From Sipunculus nudus (Eukaryota; Annelida; Sipuncula; Golfingiida; Sipunculidae), in assembly GCA_026874595.1 (NCBI GenBank), contig CM049317.1, positions 48,818,401 through 48,882,400 on the forward strand: 64,000 nt of DNA, in the 5' to 3' direction. The position numbers and the translations under genes were made by a program. Below the pieces are notes generated by a model that ran no database searches, had not been told where the DNA came from, and saw only the letters and a program-made list of their open reading frames with translations. Shown piece after piece: positions 11,359 through 19,489 of the stretch. Every line of letters starts with the position of its first letter. The stretch's first letter is position 1.

Positions 11359-11875
11359 TGGTATCTTGTTTTTCCTATATATCGTGGTATAATTATTATT
11401 TGCAACGATATAACTAATTAATCATCTCAGAGTTATATATTTATAGAATAAGTTATTATGTAAGAGTTTTATCACTGTATTATTACTTAATGGAAATGTA
11501 CCATACATTTTGCACGTGTCTTCTGCAATTATATGTCTTATTTTTTTTTACAAAAGAAGAACATCAATTTATCAAGGAGAAATGCTCACTGAGACATACT
11601 GTGAAATCACAGGAGAAATAGATTCTCGTCCAAGACAGCCTCTTCCGGAAATTCCAGAGATACAATACCGCGGGGAACAAGTCTATACCTCTGTACCCTC
11701 AACACTCGAACTGGATCGAATGCCTCTGAATCCCCCACACATTCCGTGCATTGACGGCTCGCCCTGTAATCCGAGGTCTGCTTACTGTGTAGTTGCTGAC
11801 GGCTCGTGTATTGACAGTGTTATCCACGAGGAAAACCCTCTATATACGTCATCAGATATCCCGGATGAATACTAA
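2687..11875 (+). CDS. Gene A: two-CTLD transmembrane receptor, 8 exons
   Basis: The predicted coding exons are 2687-2765, 5320-5556, 5984-6115, 6275-6517, 7272-7421, 7687-7794, 10968-11061 and 11557-11875. They sum to 1362 nt, giving 453 residues plus stop. Introns 1-6 are all phase 1 and intron 7 is phase 2, and no exon breaks frame. The layout is signal peptide, CTLD1 (exons 2-3), CTLD2 (exons 4-5), stalk (exon 6), TM helix (exon 7) and a cytoplasmic tail with several YxxV/I and one NPxY motif (exon 8). C-type lectin folds bind carbohydrates or proteins outside the cell. Neither domain shows an EPN or QPD calcium/sugar motif, so protein ligands or altered sugar binding are as likely. The tail suggests signalling or endocytosis. 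Function is inferred; the architecture is read directly. Gene B near the window end is a paralogue with matching exon phases. Confidence 0.8.
3511..3840. repeat. Dispersed MITE-like repeat, copy 1
   Basis: This segment shares ordered blocks with 26445-26635: a CCCCC run, TTTTGGCAAGG, a C/G-rich tract, CTATT-AGAGAA-AA, a TA microsatellite, and a terminal GAAGATAAATTGACGCC followed by CCTG or ACTG. The end, read in reverse, is CAGGGGCGTCAATTTATC, which looks like a terminal inverted repeat. The 5' end of this copy is not clear. Confidence 0.6.
3677..3714. repeat. (TA)n microsatellite
   Basis: An uninterrupted TA dinucleotide tract inside the MITE-like repeat of gene A intron 1. Confidence 0.95.
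4560..4600. repeat. Inverted repeat with perfect 14-bp arms
   Basis: Arm GATATTCGATATTC (4560-4573) is the exact reverse complement of GAATATCGAATATC (4587-4600), with a 13-nt spacer. Related ATTTGCATGCGAATATTGAAT-like sequence occurs again near 4803-4885. Confidence 0.85.
5320..5556 (+). CDS. Gene A exon 2: CTLD1 N-terminal half
   Basis: The acceptor is a CT-rich tract ending in TTTCCAG (AG at 5318-5319); the donor is at 5557. The exon is 237 nt, phase 1 to phase 1. Readable landmarks are GFCRRRGMKLPGDL (the helix-2 cysteine and following loop of a CTLD), a run QLQHLI, and IWLSYRRKYNDTW. The same GM-LPGDL...WLSYRRKY signature is present in gene B exon 2. The first cysteine of a classical CTLD is not obvious. 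One N-glycosylation site (NRT) is present. Confidence 0.8.
5984..6115 (+). CDS. Gene A exon 3: CTLD1 C-terminal half
   Basis: A 132-nt phase 1-1 exon with acceptor CATTCAG and donor GTAAGA. It encodes NWNPEGEIQPDKRC, then SFLKLDL, a second cysteine in NQSC, and the closing GGFICF typical of the last strand of a CTLD. The Cys-(about 17)-Cys-(about 9)-Cys spacing fits the conserved long-loop and terminal disulfides. No EPN/QPD triplet is visible. Confidence 0.8.
6275..6517 (+). CDS. Gene A exon 4: CTLD2 N-terminal half
   Basis: A 243-nt phase 1-1 exon with acceptor TTTACAG and donor GTAAGG. It is the clearest CTLD half in gene A: CPMCPPWSC, GCLLI, LTWFQARAAC, GGQLWVLDKDFKQQ and DAWIGWR follow the canonical order (first Cys pair, strand 1, helix 1 with W and C, GG-L, helix 2, W-G). 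Exon length equals gene B exon 2 (243 nt). Confidence 0.85.
7272..7421 (+). CDS. Gene A exon 5: CTLD2 C-terminal half
   Basis: A 150-nt phase 1-1 exon with acceptor AATGCAG and donor GTACAT. It contains PHCVVLLTARPFNWTVQNC followed by VACVK, the usual C...W...C...C ending of a CTLD. It closely resembles the gene E exon at 52849 (DVILLTAGHFNW). Confidence 0.8.
7687..7794 (+). CDS. Gene A exon 6: extracellular stalk
   Basis: A 108-nt phase 1-1 exon (acceptor CTTTCAG, donor GTCACT) coding a polar Ser/Thr/Pro/Arg-rich linker with one cysteine near its end (LLCDT). It would separate CTLD2 from the membrane, and the cysteine could form a dimer bond. It is short and has no family hallmark, so support comes from phase and splice sites only. 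Confidence 0.6.
7795..10729 (+). other. Gene A intron 6 (proximal part)
   Basis: About 2.9 kb with no convincing exon. It holds the GGAGCAGTG tandem repeat and two zones rich in GCAGCA/CTGCT words (about 8110-8215 and 10210-10620). A short open stretch ending in DDYVPV near 9985 has no good splice context. Confidence 0.5.
8245..8530. repeat. Degenerate tandem repeat, GGAGCAGTG family
   Basis: Several imperfect copies of a roughly 58-60-bp unit built from CTCTCCTGGAGCAGTGG, TATTTGAGAATGGAACTGTG and TGCTTTG. The copies at about 8307-8365 and 8366-8425 are nearly identical. Confidence 0.8.
10824..10896 (+). CDS. Gene A alternative TM exon (copy 2)
   Basis: The acceptor is TATTTTGTAG and the donor is the perfect GTAAGT at 10897. 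The exon is 73 nt, entering in phase 1 and leaving in phase 2 exactly like exon 7, so it could replace exon 7 without shifting frame. It codes YTLMAFVVCCII and then a run of four Ile, an uncharged helix of about 20 residues. It lacks the Arg-rich inner end (RLKR) of exon 7. Mutually exclusive use is inferred and has no transcript support here. Confidence 0.5.
10918..10967 (+). pseudogene. Truncated TM-exon copy 3
   Basis: After acceptor TTCTATAG it reads YYSLLAFVVVCCNIL and then stops at TAG. That TAG is also the acceptor of exon 7. The copy has no donor and cannot be an internal coding exon. Confidence 0.6.
10968..11061 (+). CDS. Gene A exon 7: transmembrane helix
   Basis: A 94-nt exon, phase 1 in and phase 2 out. 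It codes YHTLMAFVIVCCIIVVGLLV followed by IIRIQCMRLKR: one membrane span with a basic cytoplasmic stop-transfer end and a juxtamembrane Cys that could be palmitoylated. It is the only copy that joins in frame to exon 8 with a basic inner flank. Confidence 0.75.
11062..11067 (+). other. GC-AG intron donor (GCAAGT)
   Basis: AAAGAG|GCAAGT matches the strong consensus of GC-AG introns. Splicing here gives phase 2 and completes an Arg codon with exon 8. The nearby GT (GGCAA|GTAGTA) would give phase 0 and hit a stop in exon 8, so the GC donor is preferred. Confidence 0.65.
11304..11357. repeat. (TA)n microsatellite
   Basis: An almost pure TA tract in gene A intron 7. Confidence 0.95.
11557..11875 (+). 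CDS. Gene A exon 8: cytoplasmic tail with tyrosine motifs
   Basis: The acceptor is a long T-tract ending in ACAAAAG. The first base completes an Arg codon, and the reading frame runs 105 codons to TAA. Tyrosine motifs in order are ETYCEI, IQYRGE, QVYTSV, AYCVV and ENPLYTSS. YCEI, YTSV and YCVV are YxxI/V motifs (SH2 or AP-2 type) and ENPLY is an NPxY motif (PTB/endocytic type). PRQPLPEIPE is proline-rich and could bind SH3 domains. None fits the strict ITIM consensus, because position -2 is not hydrophobic. This is read as a signalling or internalisation tail; partners are unknown. Confidence 0.7.
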
Positions 11876-11925
11876 AGAGGAAAACCCACTGTATCCATCG
11901 TCAGATATCCCAGAAAAAATATTGA
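11822..11925 (+). repeat. Tandem duplication at the end of the gene A tail
   Basis: GAGGAAAACCC-CT-TAT-C-TC-TCAGATATCCC occurs at about 11828-11865 and again at about 11877-11914. The first copy codes ENPLYTSSDIP in frame. The second lies just past the stop, one base out of frame, and in its own frame reads ENPLYPSSDIP. Confidence 0.75.
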
Positions 11926-11977
11926 CGATGAGTCAATACTGACACAGGGGACCATTCTAGATTACGGAATCAGCAGA

Positions 11978-11981
<4 letters not shown>

Positions 11982-12041
<60 letters not shown>
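11982..12041. repeat. (GA)n microsatellite
   Basis: About 60 bp of uninterrupted AG dinucleotides in the 3' UTR region of gene A. Confidence 0.95.
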
Positions 12042-12047
<6 letters not shown>

Positions 12048-12320
12048 AAAGTATACAATATACTTGCTAGCCCCAGTAAGCTCCAGTACTTGCGTGTAAA
12101 TCAAGGGCGAAATTGTTCTTAAAATGTTTATCGCAAATCCCGGGAATGTACACAGATAAACTAACCAATGAGAAAACCCTCGCTTTTACCAGGATATATG
12201 TGTGTTTGTATTTATTATTATAAGTTATGTAAGAAATATAATAATTCATAAACAAAATGTAACCATTTTTACTATGCAAAGAAGATATTTATGACTAACA
12301 TATTTGAATATTGTTTTCTG

Positions 12321-12405
12321 AATAAAAGAATAAGTTCGTCAAATTAAATATCCATCTTCCGAAAATATCCGTTAAGGAGACCAACTGCAGTAACATGTCA
12401 ATAAA
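12321..12405 (+). terminator. Candidate poly(A) signals of gene A
   Basis: AATAAA occurs at 12321-12326 and 12400-12405, 450-530 bp past the gene A stop. Both are consensus hexamers, but no GT-rich downstream element was established. Confidence 0.4.
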
Positions 12406-12625
12406 GCTCTAGGCTGTAAAATGGTAGTGGTATTGCAAGTACATTCATAGTCAATAAATGCAGAGAATAATAAATGATTATTGGACACTGAGAAAGTGAA
12501 TTTACATAACCGCCACAGGTACTTATGCTCAGCCCCTGTGACCTAATTATGCTAATCAGTTCTTAAACATTTTAACACAGAAGGCTTACCATATATATGG
12601 TGCAACAGCTATAATAAGACAATCA

Positions 12626-12673
12626 TGACGTCACAAAGGTTGGTCGCGAATGTCGTCGCATTGACTGACGTCA
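12626..12673. promoter_or_regulatory. Pair of consensus CRE palindromes
   Basis: TGACGTCA, the full CREB/ATF site, occurs at 12626-12633 and 12666-12673, 40 bp apart and thus roughly on the same helical face. A third copy is at 13264-13271, and half-site variants are near 13451 and 13487. No gene start is recognised just downstream. Confidence 0.45.
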
Positions 12674-13949
12674 TCAGTTAGATGTGGTAATATCTGTTCT
12701 CCAGTGATAAATAGATCGAAATCATTGTTTGCTGTATTTTGGATTATTTGTGTCATACGAGTTCAGTGCAAGGTGAAACATTATTATTCATTGTGCAGTC
12801 GGCGAAATCGCTTCTGCAACCTTTGGCTCAGAACTATTTATACTGTTTCCTCTATATAATTACTATCCAGGAAAAAAACATTCGGACAGGGGCACTGAAC
12901 AGACTAAATTTTATGTTTAGGAGAGTGTCCATAATTATGTGCTTGTCAAGTGACTTGCCGTTTACATTGCCAATGGTAACCTGATTTCTTGGTTGCTCTG
13001 CCCATGATTATTTATTGAAAGAATATGCGACTTAGGTCTCATAGAAGTCATGGTTAGGTCAGTTAAATACTCCTTATCCGCCTTTTATCATTAAGCAGAT
13101 AAAACTTCGTGTTCGCTCCGCAAGTAACAAAAAATAAACATATAAAAAACACCTGTCGTATCAACAATCGAAACATAAACAAGAGCTCTGTCGGCTTCCA
13201 AATACAGCACCTAGATCAGCCTGTACGTAGCCTTCTCATAGTTAAACAGTTGGTGCTGGGTTGTGACGTCACAAGAATTTTGTCTCTCGTGAATAAGCCG
13301 TTTTTTTAATTTTTTAATTAGAAATCGTTCAGTTTATAAGGCCTTTTGTCATCTGAATTATACATAATAAAATAATATACCTCAGATATCTAGTATAAAC
13401 AGATTTAACATTTCTTTACACACGTGTCAGAACATTTTTGATAATTTAACGTGACGTTACTGAAAGATAATTAACCGTGTTAATAACGTCAGCGTAAAAA
13501 AACTCTAGTTTTGATTCTGAAATTGATTCTACACTTATGGGTGGCATGATGTTGTAGGTTATAACCTAGCCATGAATACACGACTCAGTAGGCATTCATA
13601 ATTATATGTGTGGTATTACGCTGATTGTAGGTTCTTTAAAGCCGTAGCTGTAATACAGGCAATTAATTGGAAAAATGCAACACAAATAATATGACAGGTG
13701 TACCTACACAGTAAGATGTTATTTAAAATGCCTGTTTGTACACCAGTTGCCTATATGTATCCCAAAAATATATGCTATGAGTAAAAAATGTTCTTTGAAA
13801 TGTAAGGCTATTCCGCTTTAATAATTCCCTTAGAGTATTTACACTAATACACACAATATTTAACCTTTCCTACTGTTAATAATTCTAGCATTACCAGACT
13901 AATCTACAGAGATCAATGCAGTTAAATATCTGTGATCGATATCTGAAAT

Positions 13950-14113
13950 TCAGTTACTGACATTCTCAAATACAGTAAAGTCTTCACTGCTACATGACCG
14001 ATTATACCTCAACATCACTCGTTGGATATCGATGAGTCGACTCAGGTTCCTATCGTACCCCTCAAAGTCAGGTGTCAGCTGAAGTGATGTCCATGATATA
14101 ATACTTTCCCATC
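13950..14113 (-). pseudogene. Locus D: degraded CTLD C-terminal half exon
   Basis: Read on the minus strand from an acceptor ending in GTGACAG, the frame enters in phase 1 and is open for 53 codons to TGA. It begins WESIISWTSLQLTPDFEGY, clearly related to WESINFWTSAGLALDFDGY of locus C. The expected closing C...F-C-E strand is missing: after NRSCSSEDF the sequence diverges. A broken or truncated paralogue is the simplest reading. Confidence 0.55.
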
Positions 14114-14469
14114 CTGTCACACTTAATAATGAAATAAATATATATTAGAAAAAGGTTTAAAATCATTATGACACATTTATACGGATTTATAAAGATAATA
14201 TTTCTATGAATGTGAGAATCGTAATGTAATGAAATTTGATAAAAACCTCCTAGTTAAATTTCGTAATATGTTCTTCGTCAAGGCCGTATTTCTATTTGAA
14301 TCACATATTGTATAGTTTAAAGGAGAGTATATTATGATATAATAATAAGGAAAATAACACATTATACGATATATTAGAGCATCATAATCTTAAATTATGT
14401 TGATTATTTCTGAATAAAATTTCCTCATGAAGCAACTAATAAAACGAAGGATTAAAGAAGTACCAACAC

Positions 14470-14636
14470 GATGTTAAAAGGTAAAATTGTACCACACATT
14501 GACAGTTTCAAGGTTAGCGTCCTCTCCATAACATAACAAATGACATCGGGAATAAAACGCTGTTCCTTATATGCTTCTGTAGCAAGAGAACGTGTGTCAT
14601 GGTTGTAGTAGATGTTTCGGGCGGCGCCCCCAAATT
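14470..14636 (-). pseudogene. Locus D: degraded CTLD N-terminal half exon
   Basis: The minus strand after CAATAG reads ARNIYYNHDTRSLATEAYKE and QRFIPDVICY, aligning with ACYYKGGRLVAVEPTEEQRF and IADVIAF of locus C. The helix cysteine and the GG-L motif of the domain are replaced (N and HDTRSL), and the upstream first strand is missing. No clean donor is visible, hence pseudogene. The lower limit is approximate. Confidence 0.5.
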
Positions 14637-15872
14637 CTATTGGTAACAGTATTGAAATAATACCAGTTAGATGCGTCTGTTGAAATATACGGTTTCATAA
14701 GATAAATATTTTGCAATTAGCCGTTAGGGACTGACTGTCACATATTTTAATAATGAGCTTTTCGCAGGGACTTTTTTCATGTGCTTCATTTACATGATAT
14801 AAGACAACTTGTGTTAGAATTATCCAGGTAAACCCATCTCCTAAAAAGTCAGTAGAGAATGCAAATTACGTTAATTAAGAAATTACAGAAAGAATTATGT
14901 TTTGGAAAAGACTTGAGGGATATACAGATACAATTTTGAAGGGAATTTTTTTTTTCGATAAACGACAAGGGTGCAACATCTTCATTGCTTGACATTGCAA
15001 AAGCTATAGCGACTATACATAGAAGCCATCTACTAAAAGATATATGTGTATGTTGCTTGTAAACGAAACTCCAAAGTATGTCAAAAGACAGGCTCAGGTA
15101 AATAGAAACCAACAGTGATAAATGTTTGTCTTGAGCTTTGTTGTTGTCATGGAATAAGCAGGTCTGATCGAAAACTGACAATGCTCCCTAGTAAAAGTAA
15201 GGTTAATTTTTTTTTCGGTGCACGTCTGATCAGGTGTTCGGTGCACGTCTGCGACAAAGAAATAACTTCAGTCTTGGTTCGATGTCTTGTCTTTAAGCAT
15301 AATAACACTTAAATTACGTACGGATTTAAAAAAAATCTAGATAGCCAGGGTAAGACCGTATGAACAATATGTTATTTTTTTAAAGGAAATCAGGATCAAA
15401 ATAATATATTTTGTTTTATATACCATTATTAAAAAGAACAATTCCCTGACCGTGTTCATATCTGAAAAATGACTACATGAATAATAAGAAGAATTTTAAG
15501 GTGGTTCGTAGGCTCAAGCTACAGAAAATAGTTTGGTATTATTTTTTAATGCTTCATTAGCTCTGGAGATTGCGAATTTAAAATAAATGTGTGTTTCACC
15601 CTCCCACGAATTTTATTCAAGTTGAAGGGCTTCCTTTTTAAATTTTGCTACAAACAACCCATAAATTAGTCGAACTATTAAAACGTTGAAAAGAAATTTA
15701 TGAATGTAAAGACCCCATAACAGGTTAACCTAGAAAACGTATACATGTTTTAAATTGCAGTCGATTGTGTCTGAGGTCTCAGCTCCTCGTATATTGACGC
15801 AACGGAAAAACGCTCACAATATTGAAAGCAGATTCGCGGGGTCATGTGTTTAGCGCTTAAAATTTTCCATTT
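14637..15872. other. AT-rich intergenic DNA
   Basis: No supported gene. A 15-bp direct repeat TTCGGTGCACGTCTG occurs twice at about 15217-15252. Confidence 0.5.
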
Positions 15873-16605
15873 CGTCCCCGCTTCCTTAGAAGGAACGGGG
15901 ACATTGAATTGGGTTTTTGTCCCCCGCTTCCTTGGAAGGAACGGGGGACATTGATGTGTGTTTGTCTGTCTGTCCCTCTGTCTGTCTGCTGTATGTCTGT
16001 CTGTCACTCTGTCCGTCCGTCAGGTTTTCGTTTCCGTGCGATAACTTTCCTTAATTTTATCCGATTTCATTCAAATTTGAGTCAGTTAATGCTCTCATGC
16101 TTTCCTTGTTTGGGATTGGTTTTGGAGTGTCCGTCTTACAAGATAATAAAACAATATGAAATTTCAATTGATATGATGATTCAGTACATTTAGTTTCACT
16201 ATTCACCAACAGTTGTCCCTAGCGGTGGACATAAATTATTTGATTTTTTTGCAGTAACTTCCGGGTGCGCCATTTTTTGAACGTGGTTAAAACTATTAGC
16301 TCTCACCACTGACTTTAAAATCAACCCGGACTTAAAGGGGAAAGCGGGAGACAAATTTCATGAATTTTCCTTTGGAAAGAGTAAAATTACCTAAGAGGCA
16401 AAATATTGGCTAGGGGGGATCCGCGTGACCTCGATTTGTGTCCCCCGCTTCCTTGGAAGGAACGGGGGAAATTGATTTTGGTTTGCCTGTCTGCCCCGCT
16501 GTCTCTCTGGCTGTTTGTCGGTCCGTCTGTCTCTATGTCAGGTTTTTGTATCCGTGCGATAACCTTCCAAAATTTTATTCGATTTTATTCGCATAGGGTC
16601 TCAAT
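15873..16605. repeat. Dispersed hairpin repeat, two copies plus a fragment
   Basis: A near-palindrome CCCCCGCTTCCTTGGAAGGA-ACGGGGG occurs at 15919-15948 and 16440-16469, with a shorter form at 15873-15902. Both full copies are followed by TTG(T/C)CTGTCTG-rich sequence and then by TCAGGTTTT, TCCGTGCGATAAC, TTCC and TTTTAT-CGATTT blocks. It looks like a short interspersed non-autonomous repeat, with the second copy starting about 520 bp after the first. Confidence 0.7.
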
Positions 16606-16663
16606 GCTTACCTAGGTTGGGAATTGTTTTTGAGTGTCTTTCAGGAATTCTTTTCTCCTTTAG

Positions 16664-16843
16664 GAGGTTCGGTCTGGCACTTGGAGATTCGCGACATGGC
16701 AATAACTCACAATGAAGTCCCAGATAAAAACTGTATATTGACTGGATGTTCCGACGACGTGGACCCGCATGCGCACTTTATTCTAACGATTGGAGTCAAC
16801 AGTCGGGTGTTTTGGTCCTACCGAGATATTAGAAGAGGAAATA
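16664..16843 (+). CDS. Gene F candidate exon (CTLD C-half-like)
   Basis: A strong pyrimidine tract ending in CTCCTTTAG precedes an open frame in phase 1, the phase used throughout the gene A family. It reads SVWHLEIRDM, then VPDKNCILT, which resembles NWNPEGEIQPDKRCSFL of gene A exon 3 around the PDK-C motif. The rest (FWSYRDIRRGNS) does not match a CTLD ending. The frame stops at TGA (16849-16851); a weak GTATAT donor at 16844 would exit in phase 1. It is a possible diverged lectin exon and not proven. Confidence 0.35.
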
Positions 16844-17506
16844 GTATATGAGACCTATTTTTATATAATTTTTCATGTGAAGTATGTGTCTAGAGATTGA
16901 CAGTCCAGTTATTTAATGTACCCAATTAATCTCTGTCTGCGAACGAATTTACGTTTAGTTAATCTAAACGTGAATAAAGGCCGGTGATAAACATGTTGCA
17001 GTCACAAGTTATACCAGTTTATAGTAATATAAGTCATGTAGAATTAGAAATAGTTCCAGCATTGTAAAGGAAAATGACCGCTTTTAAACAACAGTCACCA
17101 AACAAATTGTAAATCGGCTTCGGTGATTGAAATTGAACAAGCTGGAAGATTTTACATGGAATACATGCATAACATCCTGTAAGTGTTAACAGTACTCTAT
17201 CCTTAGTAATTTCTTTTAATTGTTCGACAAATCATTCATTATACAGAAGCCATAGGAACACATCGCCAATTCTACCTATTTTGAGTTTGGCCAGTAAATG
17301 GAACACATTGAAGCACTGTTTCGAAAACTGTTTATTTGGAGTTTTCCACACATGGGCTTTGGGGACAAAACGGACTCTCTCAATGTTTGGTCACGCTCGA
17401 TTACGCATTGACTGAAAGCGTTCTCTAATTAACTAGTGTCATATTGACTAATTATTACCAAGCGTGGACTTTACTGGAATAACACATCCACTCTTTCAGT
17501 TTGCAG

Positions 17507-17597
17507 TAACTAGATACATCCGCCTGGCTATCAAGAGTGCAAATGAACAAGTAGAAAGGATTGTTTTCCTTTGAAAATTGCTGACCATCATAACATG
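17507..17597 (+). pseudogene. Gene F cassette copy 1 (stop-containing)
   Basis: It is flanked by TTTGCAG and a good donor GTAAGT, 91 nt. In the phase used by copy 2 it begins TRYIRLAIKSANEQ but stops at TGA near its end, and every frame has a stop. It is 27 nt longer than copy 2. It could be a poison exon or a dead duplicate. Confidence 0.35.
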
Positions 17598-18037
17598 GTA
17601 AGTTATTTCAGAATTATTTCTTAATTGATACGTGTCTAGTGTCAATAATATACTTTGAATCGTTTATCACTAATATACTGTATCGTGTAAAAAACTAAGG
17701 TTGCCATGTTTGTATTTACATCTGATAATGAGGAACCTACAAATACCCTTTAAAGAATTAACCTTAGAATAAAAAAAGGTTACTTATTAATTATATTGAT
17801 ACGTCGTTTTAATAAAATACACATTTATGCATTACATTTTGATTCTGTTAATATTATGTTTCGGAAACTTTAGTATTGGGGTTTTCAAAACGTGTGGGTA
17901 TAAGGGACAAAACTGAATCTCTCAAGGTGTAGCTACGCTTAATTACACATTCATTAAAGGTGTTCTCTAGTTAATTTGGTGTTGCATTAATTTATTATTA
18001 CCAACTGCAGAATATACTGAGGTCTTTCTCTTTGCAG

Positions 18038-18101
18038 GAACCAGATACCTCTGCTTGGCTGGCAAGAATGGAAATGAAAAAGGATTGGCGATTATAACAC
18101 G
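18038..18101 (+). CDS. Gene F cassette copy 2
   Basis: A 64-nt segment between CTCTTTGCAG and donor GTAGGT, open in phase 1 in and phase 2 out. It codes TRYLCLAGKNGNEKGLAII. Spliced to 18584 it stays in frame with the long open stretch there. No family is recognised. Confidence 0.35.
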
Positions 18102-18583
18102 GTAGGTTATTCCTGAGATATTTCTGGATCATAAAAAGTTTCAATGATGCACATGGCATTTTCTATCGCAAAACCAAAAAAAAATTGTCTATGTTAACCA
18201 CCTATAATTATAAGGAGACTACAAATAAGTTGAAAAAAGTTATATAAATTATAAGGCATTTAAGGAAATAAGAATAAATACGTATTCTAAATGTCAATCC
18301 ACCTTTGAGATAAAGTTCATGTATATGTTTATAATATTTATTGTATATTTATTAAATACGGTTAATGTGCTTTAAAATTTATCGTGTTCAATATATATCG
18401 AAAACCTTGGCAAAACATCATTAAGTTAATAACTGCTGGTAAGACACCATTACTGTTTGCGGACCTAGAAACCTGTGTAATTTCTCTCAGTGCGTGCAGC
18501 GTGTTTGAAAGAAATACCGGTATTTATATGTGTGTGTGAATATTTTTCCTTTTTATTGATGTATCTCATCTGTTATTTTCCAG

Positions 18584-18944
18584 ATCGATTCTCTGTACCA
18601 TTCCTCACCAAGTCCTCATCACGCAATTAAAGCATATGTCGACACGGAATCAACGATTATTCCGACCGTCGCGATGTTTTGGAGTTTTTCGCCGATCACA
18701 CAGCGCATTCATTCTACGCAGTTATACCGTTTTTGATGGAAGACTTGTATACATAGATAGAATACATTTGCATGCAGAACACAACAATAGCTTAAGTATC
18801 AAAGACTCTACGCTGAACGATTCCAAGAAATTTAAATTTATAAGTAATAATTTTGAGGAAACCAACTCTGAAATGTGTGAGGTGTTCACTAAGTGTGTAT
18901 CGCAAATGGCCAGCTTTATTTTGTTCATTTCCTACATTAGTTAA
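18584..18944 (+). CDS. Gene F candidate terminal exon, unknown product
   Basis: The acceptor is TGTTATTTTCCAG (AG at 18582-18583). Entering in phase 2, the frame is open for about 119 codons to TAA, longer than most chance frames in this AT-rich DNA. It contains RSHSAFILRSYTVFDGRLVY, and then a polar stretch rich in Asn, Ser, Lys and Glu. It ends with a short hydrophobic tail (FILFISYIS). I do not recognise the protein. Support is the acceptor, the phase agreement with 18038-18101 and the open length. Confidence 0.35.
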
Positions 18945-19489
18945 TGCTTTTTTGGCTGTTGCACTTTTTTACTAATTGAAAATATGTTTCCCTAAAACAA
19001 TATACAGAAACATTCGTGGGACAGAAATGTAAGTAAGCTCCGCTGTTCCCAACGCTACATTGGCCCGTCTCATTTTTATGTAAGAAATGTTGAATCTTAT
19101 AAAATTACATCTGAAACGTGATTTTGTTTCATAATTGTCAAATAAAGTGCACGCAAATAATATAATTCATACAGAAATAAACACAAATAAAGCATAATCA
19201 AATTAGAGGCTGGTAATGAAGTCAGGAGGAACATACCGGAGTCTGGGGAAACAGTTCGCATTCAGTGCTGTTTAAGTTTGGCATTTTATGGATATCGTAG
19301 GCTGCAGGCTCATACTGTTCGGTAATAAGAGGCCTCTTTACGCAGCACGGAGATATTTGGGTAACCACTGAGTGATCATTAATCCGCCCGTTCTCTCAAC
19401 AATCTCCTTAAAGCCTTAAAATGCCGTTTCTGTGTAAATGTTTGTGAGATACTTGTGCGTTCGTAGTGAGATCAAAATTTCAATCTTCA
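18945..19489. other. Intergenic, nothing recognised
   Basis: No gene or repeat I can name. AATAAA occurs at about 19140 and could serve candidate gene F. Confidence 0.4.

Larger units (their letters stand above)
11926..13949. other. Intergenic region between gene A and locus D
   Basis: Apart from the GA microsatellite, poly(A) signals and CRE sites there is no supported gene. A 14-bp perfect palindrome TAGGTTATAACCTA lies at 13555-13568. Confidence 0.5.
17329..18130 (+). repeat. Tandem duplication carrying an exon-like cassette
   Basis: About 300 bp (17329-17625) is repeated at about 17872-18127 with moderate divergence. Shared blocks include GGGACAAAAC, TTCTCTA, ATTATTACCAA, TTTGCAG, CTAGATAC/CCAGATAC, TGGCTATCAAGA/TGGCTGGCAAGA, ATAACA and GGTA(A/G)GTTATT. 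Confidence 0.7.
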
